Shown here piece after piece: positions 1-5,865 of a stretch of DNA of 12,308 bases (positions within the stretch are counted from its first letter, which is position 1; each line of letters opens with the position of its first letter). The translations under genes and the position numbers were made by a program. This stretch comes from Chloroflexota bacterium. Its GTDB lineage: Bacteria > Chloroflexota > Dehalococcoidia > Tepidiformales > Tepidiformaceae. The stretch covers positions 1 through 12,308 of the forward strand of contig JAKALX010000067.1 of NCBI GenBank assembly GCA_021823905.1. The letters are read 5' to 3'. Below the pieces are notes generated by a model. The model saw only the letters and a program-made list of their open reading frames with translations, searched no databases and had not been told where the DNA came from.

Positions 1-510
1 TCCGATCTCGAGGCGAACCCCCGCGCCCACTACGAAACGACCGGCCCCGAGATCCTGCGTGACCTGCCCCAGACCACCGCCTTCGTTGCCGGTCTCGGCA
101 CCGGCGGCACGCTCACCGGCACAGGCCGCTACCTGAAAGAGAAGAACCCGGCGATCAAAGTGATCGCCGCTGCTCCCCACCCTGGCGACGCCGTCCAGGG
201 GCTGCGCGCGCTCGAAGAGGGGTTCATTCCGCCGATCTTCGACGAGACGGTCCTCGACGCGAAGATCGTGGTGGACAGCCGATCGAGCTTCGCGATGGCC
301 AAGGAGCTGACGCACAAGGAAGGGCTGTTCGTCGGCGTGAGCTGCGGCTCGGTGCTGAAAGCGGCACTGCGCGCCGCCGAGCGCCTGGAGGGCGAGCAGC
401 ACATCGTCTGCCTGATGCCCGACGGCGGCTGGAAGTACCTCTCGTCGAACCTCTGGACGACGGACTGGGAAGACCAGCCGGAGAGCGTCGAGAGCAAGAT
501 CTGGTGGTAG
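1..510 (+). CDS. cysM: Cysteine synthase, CysM-like (3' part; N-terminus outside window)
   Basis: Pyridoxal-phosphate enzyme that makes cysteine from an activated serine and a sulfur donor in the cytoplasm. The open frame enters from base 1 and stops at 508-510, giving 169 residues; roughly 140-150 N-terminal residues, including the PLP lysine, lie outside. Visible are the NPRAHYETTGPEI segment (fragment residues 6-18), the PLP-phosphate loop GTGGTLTG (33-40) and GWKYLSS near the end. The tail (GWKYLSS, then an acidic stretch ending in WW) resembles, from memory, actinobacterial CysM, the O-phosphoserine sulfhydrylase that uses the protein thiocarboxylate CysO, more than CysK. The family is clear; the CysM subtype and substrate are inference. 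A CysK or cystathionine beta-synthase-like role is the alternative. It converges with the CAP-domain gene, with only 15 bases between the stops. Confidence 0.9.
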   Translation, partial: SDLEANPRAHYETTGPEILRDLPQTTAFVAGLGTGGTLTGTGRYLKEKNPAIKVIAAAPHPGDAVQGLRALEEGFIPPIFDETVLDAKIVVDSRSSFAMAKELTHKEGLFVGVSCGSVLKAALRAAERLEGEQHIVCLMPDGGWKYLSSNLWTTDWEDQPESVESKIWW

Positions 511-525
511 GCGGCCACGCCGTCA

Positions 526-1353
526 TCAGCGAAGGTCGGCGGCGCGGCTGGCGATGATCCAGTACGGCTGCCCCTGCCGCAGCAACGACAACGTCTGCGC
601 ATAGCCCGGGAGCGCCGGGCTGTAGTGCAGCCACTGGCCGGCCGTTGCGTCGTAGCCGTAGACCACAGCTACCGAACCCAACGCTGATCGCAGAGCGCTT
701 GCGGGATCACCGTCGGCGAGAGGCCAGACGATGAGGTTCGCTCCCGCGGCGAGGTGAACCGGCGGCCCGAGGCTCGTCGTAGAGCCGTTCGCCGAGGCGG
801 CCGCGGCAGCCGGCCCGCGGCCAAACTCAACCGCCCAGTACCAACCGTAGCGACCGCCCTGTGCGCGCGCGGCGCCGATTTCAACGAATTCGGGCGACAG
901 CATGATGGCGGCGTGAGCCGGCGAGTTGCGGAAGAGCTCAAAGGCCGCCTGGCCGCCAGCTCGGTCGGTGCCGGCGCCGATGTTCTCGCCGCCGGCGAAC
1001 GCGTAGCCGCAATCCTGGTCACGGGTCCAGAACTCGCGGCCGAGCGAGTCGACGTGCGCGAAGCCAGCCTTGGTTGTCATGTCCGTGGCCATCCAGGCGG
1101 CCGTGCGTTCGAGGGCGCTGTTGAGCACGAGTTGGCCCAGGCCATGGTCGGCCCGGTAGTTGTTGACGGCGGCGATCAGCGTCAGTTCCTCGCTGTCGAG
1201 CGTCCGGTCGTTGACGGTGCAGTCATTCGGAGCAGCGCTGGTGCGGGCCGTCGCCATCCCGGGAAGGACGGCGAGCACAATGCCCAGCACCGCTGCGAGC
1301 CATGTTCGGCTAAGCAGAAAGGGCCTCCCACAACAAGTGCCGCCGGGAACCAC
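526..1353 (-). CDS. Secreted CAP/SCP-domain protein with Chloroflexota-type C-terminal domain
   Basis: An exported protein of about 275 residues. A hydrophobic segment at residues 18-36 (LAAVLGIVLAVLPGMATA) looks like a signal peptide. Residues 57-178 form a CAP domain (CRISP/antigen 5/PR-1): NNYRADHGLG at the start, H100, GENIG at 122-126, SPAHAAIML around 144-152 and YWAVEFG at the end. Two cysteines (C45, C115) could form a disulfide. After an Ala-rich linker, residues 198-272 form a second domain with aromatic anchors (NLIVWPL, VYGYDATAGQWLHYSP, GQPYWI). I recall this pattern in many exported Chloroflexota proteins, but its function is unknown to me. CAP domains in bacteria have no single established activity. 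The GTG start at 1353 has no obvious ribosome binding site; a start inside the first dozen codons is possible. Confidence 0.82.
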   Translation of the reverse strand: MVPGGTCCGRPFLLSRTWLAAVLGIVLAVLPGMATARTSAAPNDCTVNDRTLDSEELTLIAAVNNYRADHGLGQLVLNSALERTAAWMATDMTTKAGFAHVDSLGREFWTRDQDCGYAFAGGENIGAGTDRAGGQAAFELFRNSPAHAAIMLSPEFVEIGAARAQGGRYGWYWAVEFGRGPAAAAASANGSTTSLGPPVHLAAGANLIVWPLADGDPASALRSALGSVAVVYGYDATAGQWLHYSPALPGYAQTLSLLRQGQPYWIIASRAADLR

Positions 1354-1443
1354 GCTACGTTCTGGGACGCGCTCGTTCTCTCAGGGTTTGCCTGATTCTG
1401 TGTAAGCGGAATGCAAAATCGCGCGGCCGGGCGCTCGCCGGCT

Positions 1444-2157
1444 TCAGCAGTCGAGAGCGGCGCGGAGCTCCGGCAGGTGGGCGATGACGCGGTCGGGGAT
1501 CCACCGGCCGCCCTCTTTCAGCTCCAGGCGGTCGCGGTGGATCCAGGTGGCGTGCAGCCCCGCGGCCTGCGCCCCGCCGACGTCGGCGTAGAGGTTGTCG
1601 CCGACGTGCCAGGCCTCGCTGGCTCCAGCGCCGACCGTCGCGAGCGCGTGCTCGAAGACTTCGCGGTGCGGCTTGCCCTTGCCGAACTCGCCCTCGATCA
1701 CGACGACGTCGAAGTGGCGCGCGAGGTCGAAGCGCCGCAGCTTGCCGCGCTGCATCTCGGCCGGCCCGTTCGTCAGCAGCCCAAGCTTGAAGCCACGAGA
1801 ACGCAGCGATTCGAGCGTTTCGAGTGCGTCCTCGAACAATGCCAGCCTGGCTTCCCGCTCGGCGCCATAGCGATCGGACAGGGGCCGGACGTAAACGGGA
1901 TCCCAGCCGCGCGCCTCGAAGGTCGTCGCCATGACGTGCTCGCGGGCGTCGGCGAGGCGGGTGCGCCAGTGCTCGACCGCGCCTTCGTCGCGCCAGAACT
2001 CCATCATGTCGTGAATGATCGCCTCGCGGATGACCTGCCAGTCGCCGCCGAGGACTCCGGCGAACTCGCGGCAAGCGATCTCCCAGGAGAGCTGGACGCC
2101 GGACGAGGTGTCGAGGAGGGTGTCGTCGAGGTCGAAGAAGACAGCGCGCGGGGGCAT
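1444..2157 (-). CDS. HAD-superfamily hydrolase (phosphatase-like)
   Basis: A 237-residue HAD-type phosphohydrolase, cytoplasmic. Motif I is FFDLDDTLLD with nucleophile D9 and acid/base D11; motif II is LLTNG with T129; motif III lysine is K162 in GKGKPH; motif IV is GDNLYADV with D187 and D192. The roughly 80-residue helical cap between motifs I and II fits subfamily IA, as in phosphoglycolate phosphatases, pyrimidine nucleotidases and haloacid dehalogenases. Motif I with DLDDT argues for a phosphatase rather than a dehalogenase; the substrate cannot be read from sequence. The frame stays open upstream, but the ATG at 2157 is preferred: homology begins there, and TATCCT lies 6 bases ahead of it, suggesting leaderless transcription. 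It is divergent from the toxin-antitoxin pair. Confidence 0.9.
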   Translation of the reverse strand: MPPRAVFFDLDDTLLDTSSGVQLSWEIACREFAGVLGGDWQVIREAIIHDMMEFWRDEGAVEHWRTRLADAREHVMATTFEARGWDPVYVRPLSDRYGAEREARLALFEDALETLESLRSRGFKLGLLTNGPAEMQRGKLRRFDLARHFDVVVIEGEFGKGKPHREVFEHALATVGAGASEAWHVGDNLYADVGGAQAAGLHATWIHRDRLELKEGGRWIPDRVIAHLPELRAALDC

Positions 2158-2163
2158 ACCAAC

Positions 2164-2169
2164 AGGATA
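2164..2169 (-). promoter_or_regulatory. Candidate leaderless -10 element of the HAD hydrolase gene
   Basis: Reading on the minus strand, GC-TATCCT is followed by 6 bases and the ATG at 2157. A -10 box whose last T lies at about -7 relative to the start codon puts the transcription start on or near the ATG itself. No Shine-Dalgarno is present. No convincing -35 was seen. The same hexamer and spacing recur at two other genes in this window. Confidence 0.5.
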
Positions 2170-2200
2170 GCGGAGCGGGGGGTTTGAGAACCGAACGGAA

Positions 2201-2206
2201 TAGAAT
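2201..2206 (+). promoter_or_regulatory. Candidate -10 element of the higBA operon
   Basis: TAGAAT matches the sigma-70 consensus at five of six positions and lies 7 bases before the GTG at 2214. It overlaps the alternative ATG at 2205, which argues for the GTG as first codon of a leaderless message. No -35 or clear operator palindrome was seen. Confidence 0.35.
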
Positions 2207-2213
2207 GACGCAC

Positions 2214-2507
2214 GTGGACCTCGCGTTCGACGACCTGCGTCTGGCACGCGCGCATGCCGACCATTCAGTCGCCGTCAGGCTCTGGGGCGAAGTCGTAGCA
2301 CGCAAGTACGCCCAGCGAATCGAGCTCATCGCTTCGGCGCCAGCGTTCCCGGACCTCGTAGCGTTGGCGGCACTGCGGCTCCATCCGCTGAAGGGCCCGC
2401 TTGCAGGGCGCTGGGCAATGGTTCTCCACGGGAGGTGGCGGCTCATCGTGGCGATCGAGGGAAACAGCGTTAGAATCATGGAAGTGAGCAACCACTATGA
2501 CGACTGA
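2214..2507 (+). CDS. higB: HigB-family toxin (RelE/ParE-like mRNA interferase)
   Basis: Toxin of a type II toxin-antitoxin pair; characterised HigB proteins cut mRNA at the ribosome, and the antitoxin neutralises them by binding. The 97-residue product has the family pattern: MDLAF opening, LRLHPLKG at 54-61, the WRLIVAIEG strand around 75-83 and a C-terminal IMEVSNHYDD. A start at ATG 2205 would add three residues, and the frame extends further to 2184. GTG 2214 is preferred because the protein then begins with the M-x-(V/L)-x-F opening typical of HigB and because TAGAAT lies 7 bases upstream. The toxin comes before the antitoxin, the order usual for higBA and opposite to most type II systems. 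It overlaps higA by 11 bases, so translation is probably coupled. Confidence 0.85.
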   Translation: MDLAFDDLRLARAHADHSVAVRLWGEVVARKYAQRIELIASAPAFPDLVALAALRLHPLKGPLAGRWAMVLHGRWRLIVAIEGNSVRIMEVSNHYDD

Positions 2508-2769
2508 GTCCGTGCCACAGGCCAGGCTGGCGATCCCGCCGGGAGAGTTCCTCAAGGAGGAGCTGTTGGCGAGGCGCATGACGCAGCGGCAACTAGCTGC
2601 CCAGATCGGCCGGCCAGTGCATGCGGTGGCGGACGTGGTGCGAGCGCGACGCGCGATCACGCCGTCATTCGCGCTGGATCTCGAGCGCGCTCTGGGCGCT
2701 TCGGCCGAGTTTTGGCTGAACCTGGAAGCGCGCTACCAACTGACACTGTTGCGGCAGCGGTCCGCCTGA
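2497..2769 (+). CDS. higA: HigA-family antitoxin, XRE-type HTH protein
   Basis: A 90-residue antitoxin and probable autorepressor. Residues 15-23 (PGEFLKEEL) open the family domain, and TQRQLAAQIGRPVHAVADVVRARRAITP (about 29-56) is the helix-turn-helix with recognition helix. The closing LERALGASAEFWLNLEARYQL (62-82) is diagnostic for HigA/VapI antitoxins. In such pairs the antitoxin binds the toxin and the operon promoter, so repression is conditional on the toxin ratio. It begins inside the last codons of higB. A second TAGAAT hexamer at 2471-2476, 20 bases before this ATG, could be an internal promoter giving extra antitoxin, but this is weak because it sits in coding sequence. Confidence 0.9.
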   Translation: MTTESVPQARLAIPPGEFLKEELLARRMTQRQLAAQIGRPVHAVADVVRARRAITPSFALDLERALGASAEFWLNLEARYQLTLLRQRSA

Positions 2770-2850
2770 ACGGCCTCTAACCCCGGTGGGTTCGTCCCCC
2801 CGCCATAACCTTCCCCTGGGCTACTCTTGTCACCGATACCGTTGACTCGC

Positions 2851-2856
2851 AGGAGG
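2851..2856 (+). promoter_or_regulatory. Shine-Dalgarno of the MaoC-type hydratase gene
   Basis: AGGAGG lies 7 bases before the ATG at 2864, a near-perfect ribosome binding site that fixes this start. It contrasts with the genes here that have none. Confidence 0.75.
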
Positions 2857-2863
2857 CCCCACG

Positions 2864-3718
2864 ATGCCCATCGATCCGAAGCAGGCTGTCGGCGCCAGCG
2901 TTCCCGGGGGGACGTTCGCCTGGGACCGCGACCGCATCATCCTCTACCACCTCGGCGTCGGCGCTGGCGTACCCCAGACCGACCCGAACGAACTCACGTA
3001 CACCTATGAGAAGAACCTGAAAGTGCTGCCGAGCTTCGGCGTCATCCCCGCGTTCGGCTCGCTCGGCGGGATGTCCGCCGTGCCCGGCATGAGCTTCAAC
3101 CCGGCGCTGCTTCTCCACGGCGAGCAGGATCTCGAGATCCGCAAGCCGATCCCGGTGCAGGGCGAAGTCGCGACGCAGGGCAAGGTCGCCGGGATCTATG
3201 ACAAGGGCAAAGCCGCGCTGGTCGTCATCGAGACCGAAAGCGCTCTGAAGGGCGAGCGCGAGCCGCTTTTCGTGAACCGCTTCTCGCTCTTCATCCGCGG
3301 CGAGGGCGGGTTCGGCGGCGACAGCGGCCCGAAGCCCGGCAACGAGGCGCCGACGCGGGCACCGGACGAGGTCGTCGAGTCGAGGACGCTCCCGCAGCAG
3401 GCGCTCCTCTACCGGCTCTCCGGGGACAAGAACCCGCTCCACGCGGACCCGGATTTCGCGAAGATGGGCGGCTTCGACGTGCCGATCCTCCACGGCCTCT
3501 GCTCGTACGGCGTCGTCTGCAAGGCGGCGGTCGATCGCGCGCTGGGCGGCGACACGACGAAGGTGGCGCGCTACCAGGCGAGGTTCGCCGGCGTGGTCTT
3601 CCCGGGCGAGACGATCGTGACGTCGCTCTGGAAGGACGGGAACACGATCCTGATCGACGCAAAGACGAAGGAGCGCGGCACGCCTGTCATCTCCAACGCG
3701 GCGATAACGATTCGGTAG
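2864..3718 (+). CDS. Double-hotdog (R)-specific enoyl-CoA hydratase 2 / MaoC-like dehydratase
   Basis: A 284-residue protein, the usual length for the two-hotdog hydratase 2 fold found in peroxisomal multifunctional enzyme 2 and its bacterial relatives. It would interconvert trans-2-enoyl-CoA and (3R)-hydroxyacyl-CoA in fatty acid or sterol side-chain metabolism. The C-terminal hotdog has the hydratase 2 motif YRLSGDKNPLHADP at residues 183-196, with catalytic D188 and H193 at the expected spacing, followed by GFDVPILHGLCSYG. The N-terminal hotdog (about 1-130) contains NELTYTYEKNLKVLPSFGVIPA and lacks the catalytic pair, as is normal for this family. The alpha/beta hydrolase 52 bases downstream on the same strand is probably co-transcribed, which fits lipid or acyl-CoA handling; chain-length preference cannot be told. 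Confidence 0.92.
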   Translation: MPIDPKQAVGASVPGGTFAWDRDRIILYHLGVGAGVPQTDPNELTYTYEKNLKVLPSFGVIPAFGSLGGMSAVPGMSFNPALLLHGEQDLEIRKPIPVQGEVATQGKVAGIYDKGKAALVVIETESALKGEREPLFVNRFSLFIRGEGGFGGDSGPKPGNEAPTRAPDEVVESRTLPQQALLYRLSGDKNPLHADPDFAKMGGFDVPILHGLCSYGVVCKAAVDRALGGDTTKVARYQARFAGVVFPGETIVTSLWKDGNTILIDAKTKERGTPVISNAAITIR

Positions 3719-3770
3719 GCCATTTGGCCGTCAGGATGTCGTTCGCCGAAACCGCCCCCCGGGAGGCCAG

Positions 3771-4595
3771 ATGACCACCGAATCACCCGTCGCCGATCGT
3801 GAGATCACGCTCAACGGTATCCGTTTTCACTACCGCGAGTGGGGCGACCCGTCGTCTCCCCCGCTGGTGATTCTCCATGGCATCTCTTCCCACGCTCGCA
3901 CCTGGGACACCTTCGCGAAGGCGTTCTGCGACCGCTACCGCATCTTCGCCCTGGACCAGCGCGGCCACGGCGAAAGCGGCTGGGCCGACGACTACGCCCC
4001 GGAGCGCCGCGTCGAAGACCTCGAGGCGTTCGCCGATGCGCTCGCTCTGGAGCGGTTCACCCTTGTCGGGCTTTCGATGGGTGGCATCTGCGCCTACGGC
4101 TATGCGCCACGCCACCCCGAGCGCCTCACCAAGCTGGTCATCGTCGACATCGCGCCCGAGCTCGAACCGTCCGGCATGAGGCGCATCGGGGCCGGACTCG
4201 CGACACCGAACGAATTCAGCGACCCGGAGGAAGCGGTGGCACTCGCACGAGCCGCAAACCCGCGGCCACCGGAGGCCGAGCTACGCCACCGCGTTCTCAA
4301 CAACCTGATCCGGCGGGACGACGGCAAGTGGATCTTCCGCTACGACCAGCGCGTCTCAGGCGTGACGCGCGGACCGCGCGCCGATCCGGAGCCCGTCTGG
4401 GCCTCGTTCGCGAAGATCACCTGCCCGACCTTGCTCGTCCGCGGCGCCGAAAGCGACCTCCTCGGGCGGGCAGCCGCCGAGCGCATGACGCGAGAGATCC
4501 CGGACTGCCGCCTGATCGAGGTGCCGAACGCCGGCCATTCCGTGCCCCTCGACAATCCGCAGGGCTTCATCAAGGCGATCGGGACGTTCCTGTAG
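3771..4595 (+). CDS. Alpha/beta hydrolase
   Basis: A 274-residue alpha/beta-hydrolase-fold enzyme with a complete catalytic triad: nucleophile S102 in the elbow GLSMGG (100-105), acid D229 in RGAESD, and H256 in NAGHSVPLDNP. The oxyanion HG motif is at 36-37 (LHGISSHARTW) and the family DQRGHGESG segment is at 62-70. It resembles general esterases, lactonases and 2-hydroxymuconic semialdehyde or enol-lactone hydrolases; the substrate is not determinable. There is no signal peptide, so it acts in the cytoplasm. GGGAGG at 3761-3766, four bases before the ATG, supports the start. It follows the hydratase gene in the same direction and probably shares its transcript. Confidence 0.88.
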   Translation: MTTESPVADREITLNGIRFHYREWGDPSSPPLVILHGISSHARTWDTFAKAFCDRYRIFALDQRGHGESGWADDYAPERRVEDLEAFADALALERFTLVGLSMGGICAYGYAPRHPERLTKLVIVDIAPELEPSGMRRIGAGLATPNEFSDPEEAVALARAANPRPPEAELRHRVLNNLIRRDDGKWIFRYDQRVSGVTRGPRADPEPVWASFAKITCPTLLVRGAESDLLGRAAAERMTREIPDCRLIEVPNAGHSVPLDNPQGFIKAIGTFL

Positions 4596-4618
4596 AGCCG
4601 TGCCGCAGTCCGCTGTGG

Positions 4619-4641
4619 GAGCCAGCGCGTAGCGCTGACTC
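4619..4641 (+). repeat. Inverted repeat hairpin between the hydrolase and ATPase genes
   Basis: CAGCGC (4623-4628), loop GTA, GCGCTG (4632-4637) form a perfect 6-bp stem, extended by GAG/CTC beyond one C-A mismatch. The core AGCGTAGCG recurs 20 bases downstream (4649-4657), just before the ATPase start. There is no U tract, so it is either a tract-less terminator for the hydrolase transcript or a small intergenic repeat. Confidence 0.4.
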
Positions 4642-4667
4642 GACGATCAGCGTAGCGTTCATCAGCG

Positions 4668-5507
4668 ATGCGGATTGTTGCTCCATCCACGATACGTGAT
4701 GCGCAAGACGTGTTGTTTCTCTGCCGGGCGTTCGGTGCGCGCAAGACGCTGGATCTGGACTTGTCCGGGGTGACTTGGGTATCTCCCCTCGGGGTGGTCG
4801 CGGTTCTCGCTTCCGCGCTCAGTGCACGTGCGAAAAATGCACAGGTTGGCGTCGAGCTTCCGCGCGAGCGGACGGCGAGGACTTATCTCCACCATATTGG
4901 CTTTGTAGCCGAGCTGGTCAGGCAGGGCTTCCACCCCGACGGCGAGCCCGACGTTGACGACGCGTATGAGGTCGAAACTTGCCTCCCAGTAGCATCACTC
5001 GCAACCCCGGACGCTGTAGAGGCGGCAACCAGAGAACTCTTTCACGAACTCCAGCGTGGGCACGTGCCCCCGGGCATCTTCGAGAAGGTCATGGACCTTG
5101 CCGTGGAGCTGACCCAAAACGCAAGAGAACATGGATCGGCGTGTTACATGGTGGTCCAAACCCACACCGGGCGAACGAGTAGGACGCCCGGTGTCCATGT
5201 CGCGGTGGCAGATTTTGGACCAGGCTTCGCCACGACACTCCGTGCGCTCCACGGTCAGATGAGCGACGCCGACGCCATCATCAAGGCCTTTGAGGATCGC
5301 GTGAGCGGCACGGGAAACCCGGAACGCGGGTTCGGGCTGGGCTATGTACGGGATTCAGTCGATACCCATCCTGACGGGGAGCTGGCTATCCTTTCAAGGA
5401 CAGCGGTTGTGACTCGGCGCGGGGGGAAGTTCGCAATGGCGGCGATAAACGATTTCCGTGGTACTGTGGCAAGTGCATACTTCCCCTACACGCCTCCAAA
5501 GCTATAA
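4668..5507 (+). CDS. STAS-like domain fused to GHKL-type ATPase (anti-sigma/serine kinase-like)
   Basis: A 279-residue cytoplasmic protein in two parts. Residues 1-85 look STAS-like, with a DLDLSGVTWVSPLG strand-turn (29-42) like the centre of anti-anti-sigma factors. Residues 110-275 carry the GHKL/HATPase_c signatures: N-box ELTQNAREHG (147-156; E147 for Mg/catalysis, N151), G1 box DFGPG (182-186) and G2 box GFGLGYV (221-227). There is no H-box, receiver or membrane segment, so it is not a classical histidine kinase. The small STAS-like gene 27 bases downstream is its likely partner, as in the SpoIIAB/SpoIIAA logic, where an ATPase phosphorylates or sequesters a STAS protein. No sigma factor or PP2C phosphatase is in the window. 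There is no clear ribosome binding site before ATG 4668. Sampled lines are nearer 53-62% GC than those of neighbouring genes, hinting at transfer. Domain calls are good; target and function unknown. Confidence 0.78.
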   Translation: MRIVAPSTIRDAQDVLFLCRAFGARKTLDLDLSGVTWVSPLGVVAVLASALSARAKNAQVGVELPRERTARTYLHHIGFVAELVRQGFHPDGEPDVDDAYEVETCLPVASLATPDAVEAATRELFHELQRGHVPPGIFEKVMDLAVELTQNAREHGSACYMVVQTHTGRTSRTPGVHVAVADFGPGFATTLRALHGQMSDADAIIKAFEDRVSGTGNPERGFGLGYVRDSVDTHPDGELAILSRTAVVTRRGGKFAMAAINDFRGTVASAYFPYTPPKL

Positions 5508-5508
5508 T
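5503..5508 (+). promoter_or_regulatory. Consensus -10 element upstream of the STAS-like gene
   Basis: A perfect TATAAT, preceded by GC, overlaps the ATPase stop codon (5505-5507) and would start a transcript near 5515, giving a 20-base leader with a Shine-Dalgarno for the STAS-like gene. It may let the small protein be made in excess of the ATPase. No good -35 was found, so the match may be partly chance. Confidence 0.35.
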
Positions 5509-5523
5509 CGGCCCAAAATGACC

Positions 5524-5528
5524 GGAGG
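5524..5528 (+). promoter_or_regulatory. Shine-Dalgarno of the STAS-like gene
   Basis: GGAGG stands 6 bases before ATG 5535 and decides this start over the out-of-frame ATG at 5518, which would read only seven codons before a stop at 5544. Confidence 0.7.
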
Positions 5529-5534
5529 TGCGGC

Positions 5535-5825
5535 ATGTACCTAGCACTCGCTAGCTTCGGCGACGTGTTCGCCACTCGCGAACGCGCGCGCGCGCTCGTG
5601 GCAGAAACCGGTCAGGCTCAGCCGAACGATGAGTTACGCCTGGACATCACCGGCGTTTGCGCGAGCCCCTCGTTCATGGCTGAGCTGCTTGCACTCTTAG
5701 CCGCCCGATTTGTGGCGGTCGAAGTGGTTGGGGGTACCGACCACCTCGTGGCGCTCACGCAAAGCCTGGTAAGTAAGCTTGGGCTCATCGGTCGGGTTCG
5801 GGTCGTCGGCCTCGCTTGCGTTTAG
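5535..5825 (+). CDS. STAS-like domain protein (DUF4325-type)
   Basis: A 96-residue single-domain protein. The pattern of an N-terminal LASFGDVFATRERAR (5-19), a central strand LRLDITGVCASPSFMAELL (34-52) and a C-terminal VEVVGG...LTQSLV fits the STAS-like family DUF4325, whose members carry SPSF where true STAS proteins have the phosphorylatable DSxG loop. The serines in ASPSF (44-47) are the natural candidates for regulation. It has a strong GGAGG site and follows the GHKL ATPase closely, so the two probably act as an ATPase/STAS partner switch. I know no defined function for this pair. It is small and soluble, with no signal peptide. Family assignment is from recall of the sequence pattern. 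Confidence 0.72.
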   Translation: MYLALASFGDVFATRERARALVAETGQAQPNDELRLDITGVCASPSFMAELLALLAARFVAVEVVGGTDHLVALTQSLVSKLGLIGRVRVVGLACV

Positions 5826-5832
5826 GCCGAAA

Positions 5833-5846
5833 GGCGTGCGGACGCC
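5833..5846. terminator. Possible bidirectional terminator hairpin between STAS-like gene and coaBC
   Basis: GGCGT, loop GCGG, ACGCC is a perfect 5-bp GC-rich stem, 7 bases after the STAS-like stop and 19 bases before the convergent coaBC stop. It is flanked by CGTTCGTTCT on one side and, on the other strand, TTTC. A short stem with weak T tracts, so tentative. Confidence 0.35.
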
Positions 5847-5865
5847 CGTTCGTTCTGGGTGAGAC

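Noticed and set aside
1355..2491. A 378-codon minus-strand frame overlapping the HAD gene in another phase
   Set aside because: Arg/Pro/Ala-rich shadow spanning both HAD and HigB genes; the HAD motifs are in a different frame.
2842..2847. TTGACT as a -35 box for the hydratase gene
   Set aside because: It lies only four bases before the Shine-Dalgarno and has no -10 at the right distance before the start codon.
5387..5392. TATCCT inside the ATPase gene as a promoter
   Set aside because: No start codon at leaderless spacing and it lies within a conserved coding region; taken as a chance match.
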